DNA of 64,000 nt. Source: Istiophorus platypterus. Its lineage: Eukaryota; Chordata; Actinopteri; Istiophoriformes; Istiophoridae. A program made the translations under genes and the position numbers. Of the stretch, positions 39,780 through 51,745 are shown one piece after another (positions within the stretch are counted from its first letter, which is position 1; every line of letters starts with the position of its first letter). Under the pieces are notes generated by a model, which was not told the origin of the DNA, searched no databases, and worked only from the letters and a program-made list of their open reading frames with translations. The DNA is taken from assembly GCA_016859345.1 (NCBI GenBank), contig CM029122.1, positions 4,957,001 to 5,021,000 of the forward strand. The letters are read 5' to 3'.

Positions 39780-40110
39780 GTAAGCTTCTTAAATCAGTGG
39801 CTGACGATGAGAGTGAAACAGATCCAAAGCTGTGTCATCTGCAAACATTTTGACTGAAACTATGTCGGACACATTCAGTAAATAATTTCTGTAAATAAAG
39901 TGTAACAGCAGCCCAACAATGGACCCCTGGGGCAAACCACACTAAAAAATGCACTTTATGAGGACGGCAGCACAACATCTTAACAAACTGTTCTGTATTA
40001 AATATATAATTCAATTACTGTGACGAGAAAACTGTATTTCTGCAGTTAATGTAATAAAATGTCATGTTTCGCTGTATCGAATGGTTTTGATAGATCCAGA
40101 CATAACGGTA
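39780..40110 (-). mobile_element. Decayed non-LTR retrotransposon (LINE) reverse transcriptase fragment
   Basis: Read on the minus strand, the translation shows in order a DLSKPFDTAKHDILLH block, a CGLPQGSIVGLLL block and a FADDTAL block. These are the reverse-transcriptase motifs of LINE elements (DLSKAFDTV, PQGS, FADD) at the spacing expected for the enzyme. A stop follows the first block and the frame shifts between blocks, so it is a dead fragment. The class (L2/CR1/Rex-like) cannot be set by eye. Confidence 0.8.
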
Positions 40111-40196
40111 GAAAGGAATTCTTTAGAATTTAAGTGAATCCGAATCCCTTCATGAAGAGATTTTTCAAGTAGGATCAAATGCATCTAAGATTTTAA

Positions 40197-40228
40197 TCAC
40201 ACACACACACACGCACACACACACACAC
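40197..40228. repeat. (AC)n microsatellite
   Basis: About 15 AC units with a single CG interruption. Confidence 0.95.
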
Positions 40229-40980
40229 TGAACCTGGGGCCTTTCGCTTCCCTGAGATTTCCAGGACCACAGCAATGTCACCTGCTTTGCCCTGTTGGTA
40301 ACTCAGCTGTACCTGAGGTGGGTACAGTCTCCACCTCACTAAGCTTTGTGCATGATGGTGCTACACGGTGGCTCTGGTGAGACAGAGGCCTGAGGGACTG
40401 ATGCCAAAGCTCAGACAGCTGTTGCATAAAGCAAATTTCAGATTATTGAAATACTTTGTGCTGAAATTGCAGTTTAACTGCAAATATTTTTTGCTGGTCG
40501 CCCACACACGGACCAGAAGTTCAAGGAATATCACAAATATCTGTGTTTATGGATTCAGAGTTCTGGATTCGTGTTTTGTGGGAGACATTTGTCATCGTCT
40601 TTTGCAGAGACCAGGGTTATTGACCACCAACCCCCCCCATGTCTGACCCGAAGCCAGGTTTCTATGGTCTGAGAGGGATTTCACCCCCTGCGACCAAAAC
40701 CCAGCACGAACCCAACTATCCAGCTATGAAATGTGACCCCCTCCACCTGTGACTGGGTGAAGGCCGCTCTCAGGATTGGTTTGGGGGGGGGGGTTGAGGC
40801 AGGGCAATGAACACATAAGAGGACAGACATCCAAGTGGTTTTGCACACTGGATTAATAGCAAGGCACTGAATGTTTTCGGACATCCCCTGAATTTTCCAA
40901 GCTGTAATCCTAGTCAGATGAGGACACAGCTGTTGTCCAGTCGACCTCACCGCTGCTCTGTCACCAGTCACAGCGTAGAA

Positions 40981-40989
40981 ACCCCCCCC

Positions 40990-41028
<39 letters not shown>
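40981..41028. repeat. Poly(C)-(AC)n microsatellite
   Basis: A C run of about 10 followed by about 18 AC units. Confidence 0.95.
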
Positions 41029-41032
<4 letters not shown>

Positions 41033-41586
41033 TAAATACAACCACACACAGGACCTGAACAGCTGTTGGATACCAGGATGAGCCCACTCTGCGCTCATTC
41101 GCCACTAAACTGTTTTCACTGAGCAGATCTCTCTTATCTGAGTGGACAAATTTAACCCTGCTACTGTAGCGAGAATGACCGTCAGCCTGTGCAGAGCAGA
41201 GCCAGAGCGAACGCATTAATGCAGAGCAGCTGGCACAGAGTGGAACTTTAATCTTAAAGTATCATCTGGAAAATAGAATAATAATCCAGATCCCCTCTAA
41301 GCTGAGGAGGCCGGCAGCGAAGGGTTCTCCACACTGTTTAATGTCGGTCTATAGAGAGAAATAAGTTTTTTGTCCCCAAATAAAAATTTATATTAAAAAG
41401 CAGATTAACTTTACAGATTGAAAGTAGGTGCATTTACTTTCAAAAGCAAAAGAATAAGCAGCCAGATTATCAGATCCTCACAAGATAAATTAAAGGAGAG
41501 CAAAAGAGCCAAAAAACAAAATAACTATATTAATCTCTCAGCATCACAGCAAAGTTTTTTTCCCCAAACAACTCAGAATATCTCAC

Positions 41587-42252
41587 TAGGGCTGGACAAT
41601 AATTGGTTATTATAGTAAATTCCTTATACCAAATCATCATGTTACAAATTGTCTGAATATTAGTTGGAAGTAAACTTATAAAAAGGATGTATTGAGGGTT
41701 TTTTTTTCAGTTTATATTTTACATTAATCTGACATTTAAAAAAACAGTTTAATAACAAGGTCTTTTGGATAACTGTTATGTAATATGAGCTTTTGATCGC
41801 ATGACATGATCCTCATCAGCAGACAAAGCTTGCTCTGTTGTCATGGACCTGTCAACGTTCAAAGTTCTATTTTATTTGTTTTAGCACGTTTGCTGATGAA
41901 GAAGATGCTGTGTAATTGAAGATTCAGAACAAGCTACTAAATGGACATTGTGTTGAGATTGTTTTTTCTCAACTGTACTGAGTTCTAAACTTTAGAACCC
42001 CATCAGTTTGACTGTTTTATGGTAGTCATGCATGCATTTGTGTATGTAGTGGCAAAAGACGTAAAGGTATTAACACAGCAATATAAAAATACTCCTTTCA
42101 TAGTAAAAGTCCTGAACTGAAAATCCTACCAAATTACAGTAAAGAAATATTATCACCAAAATCTAAAAGTGTAAAAGTACTCATTAATCAGAATTATTTG
42201 AAAAATATTGATAATCTTGTTATATAGATTTCAGCCTTATTGCCCAACCCTA
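41587..42252. mobile_element. Non-autonomous hAT-like DNA transposon with 16-bp terminal inverted repeats
   Basis: The left end (41587-41602, TAGGGCTGGACAATAA) and the right end (42237-42252) are inverted repeats with only a few mismatches. The 8-bp flanks (tatctcac and tgtctcag) agree at 6 of 8 positions, as expected for an old 8-bp target duplication. The interior is 630 bp of AT-rich DNA without coding capacity. The ends match the AGGGCTGGGCAATA-type repeat widespread in fish. Confidence 0.7.
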
Positions 42253-42401
42253 TGTCTCAGTACAAAGCCGGGTTAGTAAGAACTGTGCACTCCAAGCCAT
42301 CCATGCACACACTCCGCCCCCACGCCCCTCTGCGCCCAGGTGAGGTACTTACATGTAGCTTAAGTGGTGACCCAGTGTGTTAGCTCCAGCACCCTGTCCC
42401 T

Positions 42402-45400
42402 CTACCTCAAATAATCCCTCTCACTGCCATAATCCATTAAGGAGCCCGCCACATCGGTAAAGTCCTCCAGGACAAGACTGGTGGAGTCCTCACCGGTGGG
42501 CAGCTCCGGGTCTGACGCCCAGGGGTTCGGATAGCGCTCGAACTGGGGGGCCTGGGGCTCGTCCAGGTGGGTCTTCCTTGGTCCCTGCAGATGCGGCTGG
42601 AGGGGCTGAGTCTGGGCTTTGTCGGGCTTCTCATAGGCTGGCGCCTGGTGTTGGCCTTGGTGTGTGTCAGTCTGTTGCTCCCTGGCAACGCCACCGTCGC
42701 TGCAGCTGCCGCTGCCGCCCTCACTGCCCTGCGACGAGGGGGCCAGCACGTGGTAGAGGCTGGGCAGGCGGATGTCCAGCAGCACGCCACTCTTTATGTA
42801 GAGCTTGTTGTTGAGGTTGTAGAGCTTTTCCGCAATGTCGTAGCCCAGCATGACGGAGAAGAGGCGGGCAATGTAGCGCTCCTTCGATATCAGAGCGTAA
42901 AGACGGCGGCGCCGCCATGAGACGTAGCGGGAGTCTTCCTCAGCTGTCAGAGTCACCTGGGGGGTATGAATGAAACACCTGAATATCAGTGTGTTAAACT
43001 TGCAGTAAACTTTTTGTTTATTTTGGGGGCAGTGGATGTTGACATATCATCACCAGCAGCAGTTACGGACTATTACTATCATTTATTTAAAGTCATGTTT
43101 GTATCCAATTGGTGTATCTGAGTCCAGTATTTACTCATTACAGCCATTTTAAATGTACATTGTGAGGGGACTGACCACCAGCAGCAGTATGGAGCAATGT
43201 TTTTACGAGCGAACCCCCATGTTGTTAATGTGGGGTTTACACACGAGGACAATTTCCCTGGAACGCCTGTCGGTGGTGGTAATATGCAGGAAGTCATAGA
43301 AAAGGCAGGGGAGAAAAAAAACTGCTTGTTAGTAAAAATGAATGTAAACAGTATAAGATACTTTAGAAAACTACCTTTGCAAATGTTTTTTGAGGCAAGG
43401 ACGCATCAAACACTTGATAGATAATTATATGCACAATTCATTTTGGTGAATAAGACTGAATGTGGTTATAGCTTTTGTTTACAACACAACTCCTTGGGGA
43501 ATTCATTTAAAGGTAACGACACCCTTTTGCAAAAACTGAAGATTAATTGATAATGAAAATAACTGTTAGTTGCAGCCCTGCGTCTGTTTGTACACCTTAG
43601 GGATCCCTGATACCCTGTGAAGGGTGGACATACCCTGAATGTGCTACTGAACCTCCAGGCCCTGGTTCTACTTTACCTGAAGGAATCTAAAGACACAGGA
43701 TAAGTGAAAGACAAGAGGACAACCACTTTCAGCTCATCAGTAAGATGCTGGGCTCGATAGAAGGCAATGAAAGACAACTTGATATCTGGTTTCTCCTTAC
43801 ATGACAGAACTTGGTGTAAATTCAACATTTTACTGCCACGCTCGGGGCTCTGAACTTCGCATCCGCTCATTAAATTTACTTTGTTTAAAACACAGAAACT
43901 ACGTCAGCGTCTCTTGAAATTAACTGCCTGTCGAGGCCCTCGCGGTACCTGGAACTTCCCCTCCTCGTTCGGTCGGAGAGACTCCCACTCCGGAGAGTCG
44001 AGGAACTGGTGGCGGTGGATGTAATGCAGGAACTGGCCCTCCAAAGACACGTTGATCCTGAGAGATGGAGACGGGAGAGAGAGGGAGATACGAGGTTAAA
44101 AGGAGATACGGGGGATTAGGAAGTGATAATGAGAGCAGAGAGAGAACTGGAGGTCACTTTGCAGGGCCAGGCTGAGACGCTGAGGGTAAATATTAGCATA
44201 GATGTCTCTGTTAAGGCAGCTCTGGTCGTAGATCTCCTTAAACAGACCATTTTCAGATACACTGATAACACAAAGTTACCTCTTCAGTCTCTCTGCACAC
44301 GGAAATCATCATTTAAGACACAGAGACATTCCTCCCTCAGAGGGAAGCTTTATTTAAAGGACAATAGCTTCCGCAGAGTGAGATAACCCAGCACACTCGA
44401 ATATTAAGGCTTCATTGGATTACGTCAGAAGCGTCTGTCAGTGTTTGATTCATCCTTTTTTCAAGCGTGGGTTGAATGTAGTCGTATCAGCACTGCAGAC
44501 GCTCTGCTTCATATCAATCACTTGGCATTTACAGAAAGAAATGGGAGTCTGCTCCAGGAAACTATTTTAACCCTGAAACTTTGTCATGTCCAAGCTTTTC
44601 TTTGTGATGGCAGCTGGTACCTACGTTGAGTGTGAAAAATAAAATTTAGATTTAAATCTAATTACCGTTCACTATAAACAGAAAAATAAAATTTAAAAAA
44701 AACATGTAGAGACTGAAAAATAGGCAACAAGTCTAAATAATCCTGGTATTCTATTCTGGCAACTATTAATTTTTAGCAGATAAATGATTATTAGTGTGTC
44801 TGTTTCCTTTAAACTTTAAAACTAGTAGAGGTCTTTATTTAGACTCTGTACAACAGTGGGTCTTAACCAACAGCCACTGAATGTTGTGTATAGTGGTATT
44901 AATTACCCTGTAAGGCATTTACTCTGCCAGGAGAGGGATTTCCATCAGGGAGTCCTGTGCTATAAATGTCACTGTACTGCCAGTGCTGTACTTTGTGTCC
45001 CATTGTTTATGGCGAAAAGTATGCGGATACTCCTGGCTTGTGGTCCGGGGTTGTGTTTCTGGTTTGGGCATCTTAGTTAGCCAGTATTTGAATGTAACTA
45101 TTTTAGAGCTTTATATTATTTCAGATTTAAAAGTGTGCCTCAAAACTTTGTGGACACACTTTGAGGAAAACTGCCTCTTCCTTCAACACGCCTATCGCCC
45201 CTGCACCAAGCCTGGACTCCAATTTAACAAACTTCTAAAAGTAAAATTTTGTACTTAAGTGCACAAATAAAAGTTTAAAAAACTTCTATGAAACTTTAAT
45301 GATTTTTTTTTTTTTTTAAGAATTTACTATATTGCAGATGCAGTCTATATTTCTGATTCCATTATTTCTTCTCTGAGCATATAGGTGATCAATCATGTGG

Positions 45401-47567
45401 TTACTTGAGAATACTAAGGTACTTTTTACTTTTTTAATTTCCTACTTTTGACGAGCCCAGCTCTGTGAAGAATTGGTTTTCTAAGTTTGGTGTGGAAGAA
45501 GTTGACTTGCTCCCAGCCAAGTGGAAGTAGTTAAAGTAAATCATTAAGTAAAATGTGAAGTAGAAATGTGAAGGCTATCATTATCAGCTTTTTGTTTGTT
45601 GTTCCAAATCTGGCTCGCATCCCCGAAGCCGTCGACACCGAGGCCATCATTAAACTTAAGCGGTCCACGGGAGTGTCCACTCTCCTGTCCTAAGCACAGA
45701 GATATCATTTACCCAGCTGGCACTCTGCAGGGGGACGGCAGACTGGTGAGTCACAGACAAAAATACTGTTTACAACATTTCTCTTGTGTAGGCTCCAGGA
45801 CGGTGAGATCTAATGCAGCTCTACTTTGAGGATGTTTGGATGAAGAGGATACATTTCCTGTAATGGCTAGACGCTGCCAACAGCCTGAAAGAGTCAAAAA
45901 TAGAAAACCAGATCTGTAGAAGCGGGTAAAAGTAGAAGATTTCTTAAAAAGTTTTGGGTTTTATGTTCACATCCCTAGAAAATGCATTAAACAAATAAAC
46001 CTGTGGTAAATTTGGGTGAACACTGTCTGCCGTCTACATTTTTTCACATCACAGCATTTATCTGACAATTTATTAGTTGTTTACATTGTGGGTTAGTATT
46101 TTACAGAGAAGACATATAATCAGCATATTAATATGATGCATTTTTAAAGAGTAAACTACCCAATATTATTTAAAGTAGGTAAAATTAGTTCAACCTTGAC
46201 CAGTTTGCTTGTGCATAATAATCGAGTATTATAGCAACACTTTGAAAAATGAATGATTTCACTTTTGACACTTGAGAGGAACCTAACACTAACAGAAAAT
46301 CTTGTTTTTTTTTTGCTGCAGTGATGTAGATCCATACTCCAGTGAACTGTGACATCACTGCTAGGTGTGGCGGTTTTAATCAAGGGAGCTATGATCAATA
46401 TCATCATACTAATAGTTGACTCTAAAGTTTCCCTGAGCTCAACAGCACATTTCAGCATATTTATACTTGCTGTTTTGGTTTCATAGCTCCAACCTTACTG
46501 TTTTGGTTCTGTGTCACCAGTCCCAGAGCGTCGTTTCCAGCTGTAGCAGGCAGCTGTTTTAAGCAATAAAGCTCTAAAAACTGTTCTCTTCCTGTTACAG
46601 TGCTGGGCAGACAGACACGGTGAGCAACTAGCTGGTGAACGTTGAGCAGTTAAAGAGCCAGATATTCCCCTCTGCAGATGGTAGAGACCTAAACAGAGCT
46701 AAAAGAGAGAAAATGTTGCATGTATTTTCATTGAGTGGCCACAAACATGGCTCTAAATAAATGCTAATGTTGTTCCTTAAGAGTAGGATTTGAAAATCTG
46801 CAACCGTTGGCCATACATGACATTTCAACTTAAAAAGTGATGTACTGAACATGAGAGGTTGCGTTTACAGTTTTTTTCCCACTGATTCCCATTGGAAATT
46901 ATCAGTCATTGCAGATTTAAGAAAAATTTTTACTTTTTACATGTGACAAGGTTTCTTTTAGGTTTTTTTTGATTTTCATATTGCAACTGTCACCTGAATG
47001 TGTTGGTTGTATTCTTTGGCGACAGTGGCGGATTACAAATGCGCGCACACACACACACACACACACTCCCCACCTCCCAGACAGCAAGAAGGAGAGCTGG
47101 TCGATGGGTGTCTTGCCCTCCACGGCGTACGTCTCTCCCGCCTTCAGCTCCACCACCTTATTCTCAAAAGCGCTTGCTATCTCCTTGAACACCTGAACAG
47201 GCACACCCATTGGCAGGTACACCGCATGGTAGAGGGAGGTCAGCTCCTCGCTGCGTATGCCCTCCTGGTGCAGCCGGTAGAGGAGGTGGCAGATCTGACC
47301 GAAGCAGGCCAGCAGCAGAAGCAGGTTCCAGGTGAAGACGTCGAGGCTGCACATGGTCATCCAGCCCCAGAGGATCAGGCACACGAAGGCCGGGGTCAGG
47401 AAGCCAAAGATGAAGAGGCATCCGTAGGCCCCGCTGCCCCCCATGTAGCCCAGGAACAGGATGGTGTTCCCCAAATGGTAGATGGCTCCCTCTGTGTTGT
47501 TGCCCCAGCCATCGCACAGAGGGGCGAACAGCAAGCTGTCCAGCACGGTTGAGTTGTCCGCGCTCAT
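42402..47567 (-). CDS. popdc2: Popeye domain-containing protein 2
   Basis: Three-pass membrane protein of heart and skeletal muscle whose Popeye domain binds cAMP; it is linked to pacemaking and binds the K2P channel TREK-1. On the minus strand, exons 47567-47074, 44057-43949 and 42956-42402 join in phases 2 and 0, giving 385 aa (human 364). The N-terminus is extracellular with Asn-x-Ser/Thr sites (NST, NNT), followed by three hydrophobic segments (for example TILFLGYMGGSGAYGCLFIF). The cAMP-binding signature DSPEWE (Asp185-Glu188) and FQVTLTAEE lie across exons 2 and 3. The tail after LPSLYHVLAPSS is Gly/Ser- and Gln/Pro-rich and poorly conserved, as usual. A further 3' exon cannot be excluded. 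The ATG gives the conserved MSAN/MSADNST start. Confidence 0.94.
43535..43580. repeat. Solo end of a teleost ATTAATCG-type inverted-repeat element
   Basis: The sequence AATTGATAATGAAAATAACTG followed by TTAGTTGCAGCCCT matches one terminus of the repeat family seen at 53669, 55215 and 58706. No opposite end is obvious. Confidence 0.45.
47047..47066. repeat. (CA)n next to popdc2 exon 1 donor
   Basis: About 10 CA units, which read as GT repeats in the popdc2 sense, starting about 7 nt inside intron 1. Confidence 0.9.
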
Positions 47568-50299
47568 GTTTGAAACTCCCCAAATGAGAAACGTTTAAAA
47601 GGCTTTCTCGGATCGTGCGAAAACAAACAGAGCCAGAGAGACTTCTTACCAGATGAAACACTGTGCTATTTCTGTCCAATTTAAAGTTTAAACTCAGAGC
47701 TTTTGTTTTGAATTACAGCTTGATCAAAAAAAAAAAAAAATCAGCAGCGATTGGTGACCACAAATGTCAGAAGTGAATGGTTGTTCCCTTGGCGTGCAGC
47801 AGAAAAAAAAAAAATCTTCAATATGAAGAAGTTCCCATGGCTTGGTTTGCAACAGAGACACAGCTGGAATGGGTTTCTTCTTCCCCTCCTCCTCTCATTA
47901 TGTGTCCCTTTCCTCTCGTTGAGTCTTCCTGTTGTCTCCCCTCGCTTTGCTCCTCTGTCTTTATCTCTCACCCACTGGCCTGCACTGTTGTAGAACCAAC
48001 AGCTGGAGGACAGGGGACTATGGAGAGGTTGGGGGTGGGGGGGGCGTTGATAGAGCCCCAGAAGGATAACCATGTTTGGAATTGAAACCCAAGGAGGAGA
48101 GAGCAGTGGACGGAAAGCAGGCTGGCTACTTAACATAACAGAGAGAGAGAGGGAGGCAGGAAGCAGGAGGGAGGAGAGGGACTTTAACAAACATCTCACA
48201 GAGAATCTCAGACTAACATACTTAAAAAAAAAATAAAATAAAAAGCTTCCTCCAGAGCTGCACTGCGGCTCGGCCAGACTCCACGAGTCCAGTTTACTAC
48301 AAGCAGAGAGCAGCACTGCTAGTGCATATTTAGAGATAGCGTAGTGAGTAGGATGACAGCGGGGGTCAGATTTCAGGTATTAACACCCAGCAGCGCCACA
48401 GCTGCCTCACACATCCGGCTGTTGTCAGAGCCAGGATAACCCTCAGCCCATCTCAGTCCATTAGAGATGTATCTGCTCTGATTTATCTTTCCTTTCTGAT
48501 TGGTGCAAGGCAACACAACAGAATACACAATTTTTTAAGAATGATTTTAAAACAATTGCACAGCATTACGGATCTGAGTATTTGCTTTTTTGTGTGTGAA
48601 AAAATGATTTAAAAATTTCATTAGAAGCAACACAGCAACTTGGCTGATGTTGACAGGAGAGAAGCTAAAATTACATGTATATCACCAAAGACAGAGGTTA
48701 GTATTCTGTAAACAGATTTTACTTCATTGCATACATCCACCTCAGATGTTCACACTAGGCGATTACAGTACAGACACTAGAAATGTTTCCCCCGCAGACA
48801 CCGAGACCAAGTGTTCATTTCTCTGGAGGTAACAGTGCCTTTAAAAGGTAATTGCACAAAGCCCTGTTAAAACTGATCTAAAATAGGTTTGACAAATTAA
48901 TCTTAACACCCAAATCCCTAAAAAGGATTCTAAGAGTCAAGTTTTACAGATGGGACACTTTCAGCTGCATGCTTTTTAAAAAAAATTCTTGAAATCCCAT
49001 ATATTTCTTAAATGTGCCTAGTTTCGGTGGCAATTTAAACTAGAGCTAGTCAAAGTCATTAAAAGTGTAAGATCTTTATTACTGGACAAGCTGGAAAAAA
49101 AAGTTAATTGAAATTGCTTCAGTTACAGGTTTACACTTGTTTCAAAATTATCAGGGTGCAAAGCCAATAAATTGGTGTTAAGGATTTGGACAAGTGTAAA
49201 CTAATACTCTGGAAATAGGATAAAAAAAAAAACTAACCCTCCCCCCACAAAAGGGGACGTTATGAAATTTGTTTGCAAAAAAGGCATACTGCAGCTTAGC
49301 GTTTTCAGGTTTTGAAAGTGAATGTGGGGAACTAGATGGCTACTGCCAGACACTTCAGAGTGTGGCAGTGTAGAGAAAGAATGCAGATATGTCAAGTATT
49401 GACTTTGCAGGGGCAGGAGTTATTTTTAAGCCCAAGTGCATACCAGGGACAACTGTGGCAAGCAACTGATTTCACGGGGAGAAAGGACCTTCACCACAGG
49501 AGGCTAACACACTGCTATTAATAATTAATAGCTGAAAATCCATTAACCCAAAACAATTTGGCGAAGTTTTATTGCATAGGACTTTTATTAAATTTCAGAC
49601 ACATTTTAGATAGTCACAAATCTCAAATTCTGCAGACCTAAAAAAAAAAAAAAAAAAGAAGAAAAAGATTTCCATACAGCCAACACCATCAGAGCCTAGA
49701 ATGCATCATTCACATTTCCCTTTGAGGTATAAATAGGGGTTGAGGAAGAAGAAAGGAATATCCAGGGTTGTCATCCACTCGCACAGCAACACTGCATAAG
49801 AAAAAAAAACAACAAAAAACCACAGCATGAGCATTTCACATCATTCTTCCTCCAGCCAACTGACTAAAAGAGCAAGTGAAAATGAAGGCTGAGCTGCTGA
49901 AACCTGACCTAAGCTGCATGGCTCCAGGCATGTTTCATGTGTAGTCATGTAACCAAAGATGAGGACCCCCCCCCCACACACACACTCCTCCCATCTCTGC
50001 CCAGATACATGCTGTCCTAGTCTGATACTGCAGTTAGTACACAACAATGGATGAAGTCTGCAATAGCCAAGAGACACAACTGACCCACTAAGACAAAACT
50101 AAGGCTGGATGAAACTAAAGCCTGGTGAATACAAACATCTTCATTACTGCAAATATCCAAGCTTAAATTCAGGTCTGAAAAAAGGCAATTAAATTTGACA
50201 GAATAATCAGCATCTGTCTTGCTAGATAAGTTATAATTTTAAGCAAAACTGGTAAAACATTCACATTCTCTGGCTCCAGTAGGATTTTTCCTTGTGACA

Positions 50300-50637
50300 T
50301 ACACTCACTGAGCACTTCGTTAGGAACACTTACTAGGTACTTTCTGTTCACCAGTAGTACAGAGAAGTTATTGGGGTTACGGTTGGGGTTGATAACTGCA
50401 TGAACCAACATTTTTAAGTTCTATACAAAAAAAAAAAAAAACAAAACAAAAAAACAGAACACACAACTGGACTTGGGGCAGAATCCTGAAGGGATTTCAC
50501 CTCATCCGAAAGGCTTCGGTTCAAACAGAAGAAGTCTAGTTGCCTTTGTATAATACCTTGACCTGGACTTCCGAGAATCTTCAGATGTGGATTAAGCATG
50601 TGTACAGGTGTTCTTAATCTAGTAGTCAGTGAGTGTA
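50300..50637. mobile_element. Tc1/mariner-like MITE with ~30-bp terminal inverted repeats
   Basis: Left end 50300-50329 (TACACTCACTGAGCACTT...) and right end 50608-50637 are inverted repeats: the outer 12 nt are perfect and most of the next 18 match. Both ends carry TA, as expected for a TA target duplication. The 338-bp element has no coding capacity. The CACTCACTGAGCACTTtATTAGGAACAC-type end is a known widespread fish repeat end. Confidence 0.75.
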
Positions 50638-51388
50638 TAATGGTAAATAGAACATCTAATTCTGGTCTTGTTTAGAAAAAGATTTAAAGATGACACCCTG
50701 GAGTTTGCAAAAATCCCCATTGGCATTATTTCACAAACATTTCTCAATATTAGTATTAAATGTTTGTCAGCTTCATTACTTCCAGCTTTAAAGTTGTTCA
50801 TTTGCATGGTTCACAGGAGGGGCAGGTGCCCATTCTTCACACCAGAGTGACTCAATTCAAGCTGGATTTAAATTGTCAGACTATATTGGTGGCCACTTGT
50901 CAATTCAGCAGTGTGTCACCAGTGCATGCATGCAAAACCAGCTGTTTTGAGTTTTTGGTTTCCAGTTTTATCTCTATAGAAAGCCATTGAAATAATGATC
51001 AAATCAATAGTATAATAGATATAACACCAAAAGCAGAAACAATCTGAACAAGCAATGCAAATCAATTGCATGTGTCAAGGGACAACTCCAGCTTTGTTTT
51101 TTGTTTTTTTTTAAGTTGCTGTTTGGTCTGATTGAACTTCAGCCAGTTTTAAGCCAGTTTAGTAGGCTGATTGTGGCCTCCAGGAAATCTCCAGTTAGTA
51201 ATACAAAAAAGTTAGTTTGGCTTTACTTTGATTATAGTTAATTAGAAGTCCTGTTAGTCACTGTTCTGATAGTTTAGCATTTACTCAATGGGTGAATCAG
51301 TAACAGCTGAGGGATACAAACGAACACTGATGAGACACTAAAAACAAAAGTTACCTATAAGTGTTAAAGCAAATAACAGCTGGATTTT

Positions 51389-51394
51389 TTTATT
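51389..51394 (-). other. Candidate poly(A) signal of cox17
   Basis: AATAAA on the minus strand 52 nt beyond the cox17 stop, within a T-rich tract. Confidence 0.4.
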
Positions 51395-51445
51395 TTTTTT
51401 TTATTATTTTTTACTTACCACACTCATGCACACAAAATGGAGTGG

Positions 51446-51745
51446 TTAAATCTTGAAGCCAAGCGCCCTCATGCAATCTTTATGTGCCTCAATTAGGTCA
51501 GTGCAGTTTTCCTCTCCCTTCTCAATGATGCTGAGGGTTTAAGAAAAAGAAACAAGACATTAATATTTTCATGTCGAGAGAAAAAAAAAAAAAAGTGTTT
51601 CCATCTCCTTCATCCTAGAAACCCACCAAGCATCCCTGACTTTCTTTGTCTCTGGACAAGCACAGCATGGTTTCAGTGGCTTCTTCTGCTCAGTGCTCTC
51701 AGGGGCAGGAGCAGACTCCAAGCTGGCAGCAGACACAGTCGACAT
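51446..51745 (-). CDS. cox17: Cytochrome c oxidase copper chaperone COX17
   Basis: Small mitochondrial intermembrane-space protein that hands Cu(I) to SCO1 and COX11 for assembly of cytochrome oxidase. Two coding exons on the minus strand, 51745-51627 and 51530-51446, join in phase 2 to give 67 aa (human 63). The copper site is the KPCCAC segment. The twin CX9C motif of MIA40 substrates is complete: Cys-(PETKKVRDA)-Cys and Cys-(TDLIEAHKD)-Cys. The end, CMRALGFKI, matches mammals. Coding exon 1 has an acceptor at 51787, so the 5' UTR is split and a non-coding first exon ends at 53139. The gene sits upstream of popdc2 in the same direction, as in the conserved pla1a-popdc2-cox17 cluster. Confidence 0.95.

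Larger units (their letters stand above)
35987..42401. other. Convergent intergenic region pla1a / popdc2
   Basis: pla1a (+) and popdc2 (-) converge on this 6.4-kb stretch and no gene is recognised in it. It holds the pla1a 3' UTR (AATAAA at 36473), poly-C and poly-A runs near 36010 and 36600, a decayed LINE fragment (39780-40110), CA microsatellites, and a hAT-like element (41587-42252). Confidence 0.65.
47568..51445. other. popdc2 upstream region and cox17 downstream region
   Basis: No gene is recognised. The first kilobase upstream of popdc2 has GA- and CT-rich tracts and should hold its promoter, though no clear TATA box stands out. The rest is AT-rich, with A-runs at 49640 and 50430, a C-run at 49967 and a Tc1/mariner-like MITE at 50300-50637. 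Confidence 0.6.

Noticed and set aside
46998..47552. Plus-strand open frame opposite popdc2 exon 1
   Set aside because: Antisense shadow of a conserved coding exon, starting in a CA repeat.
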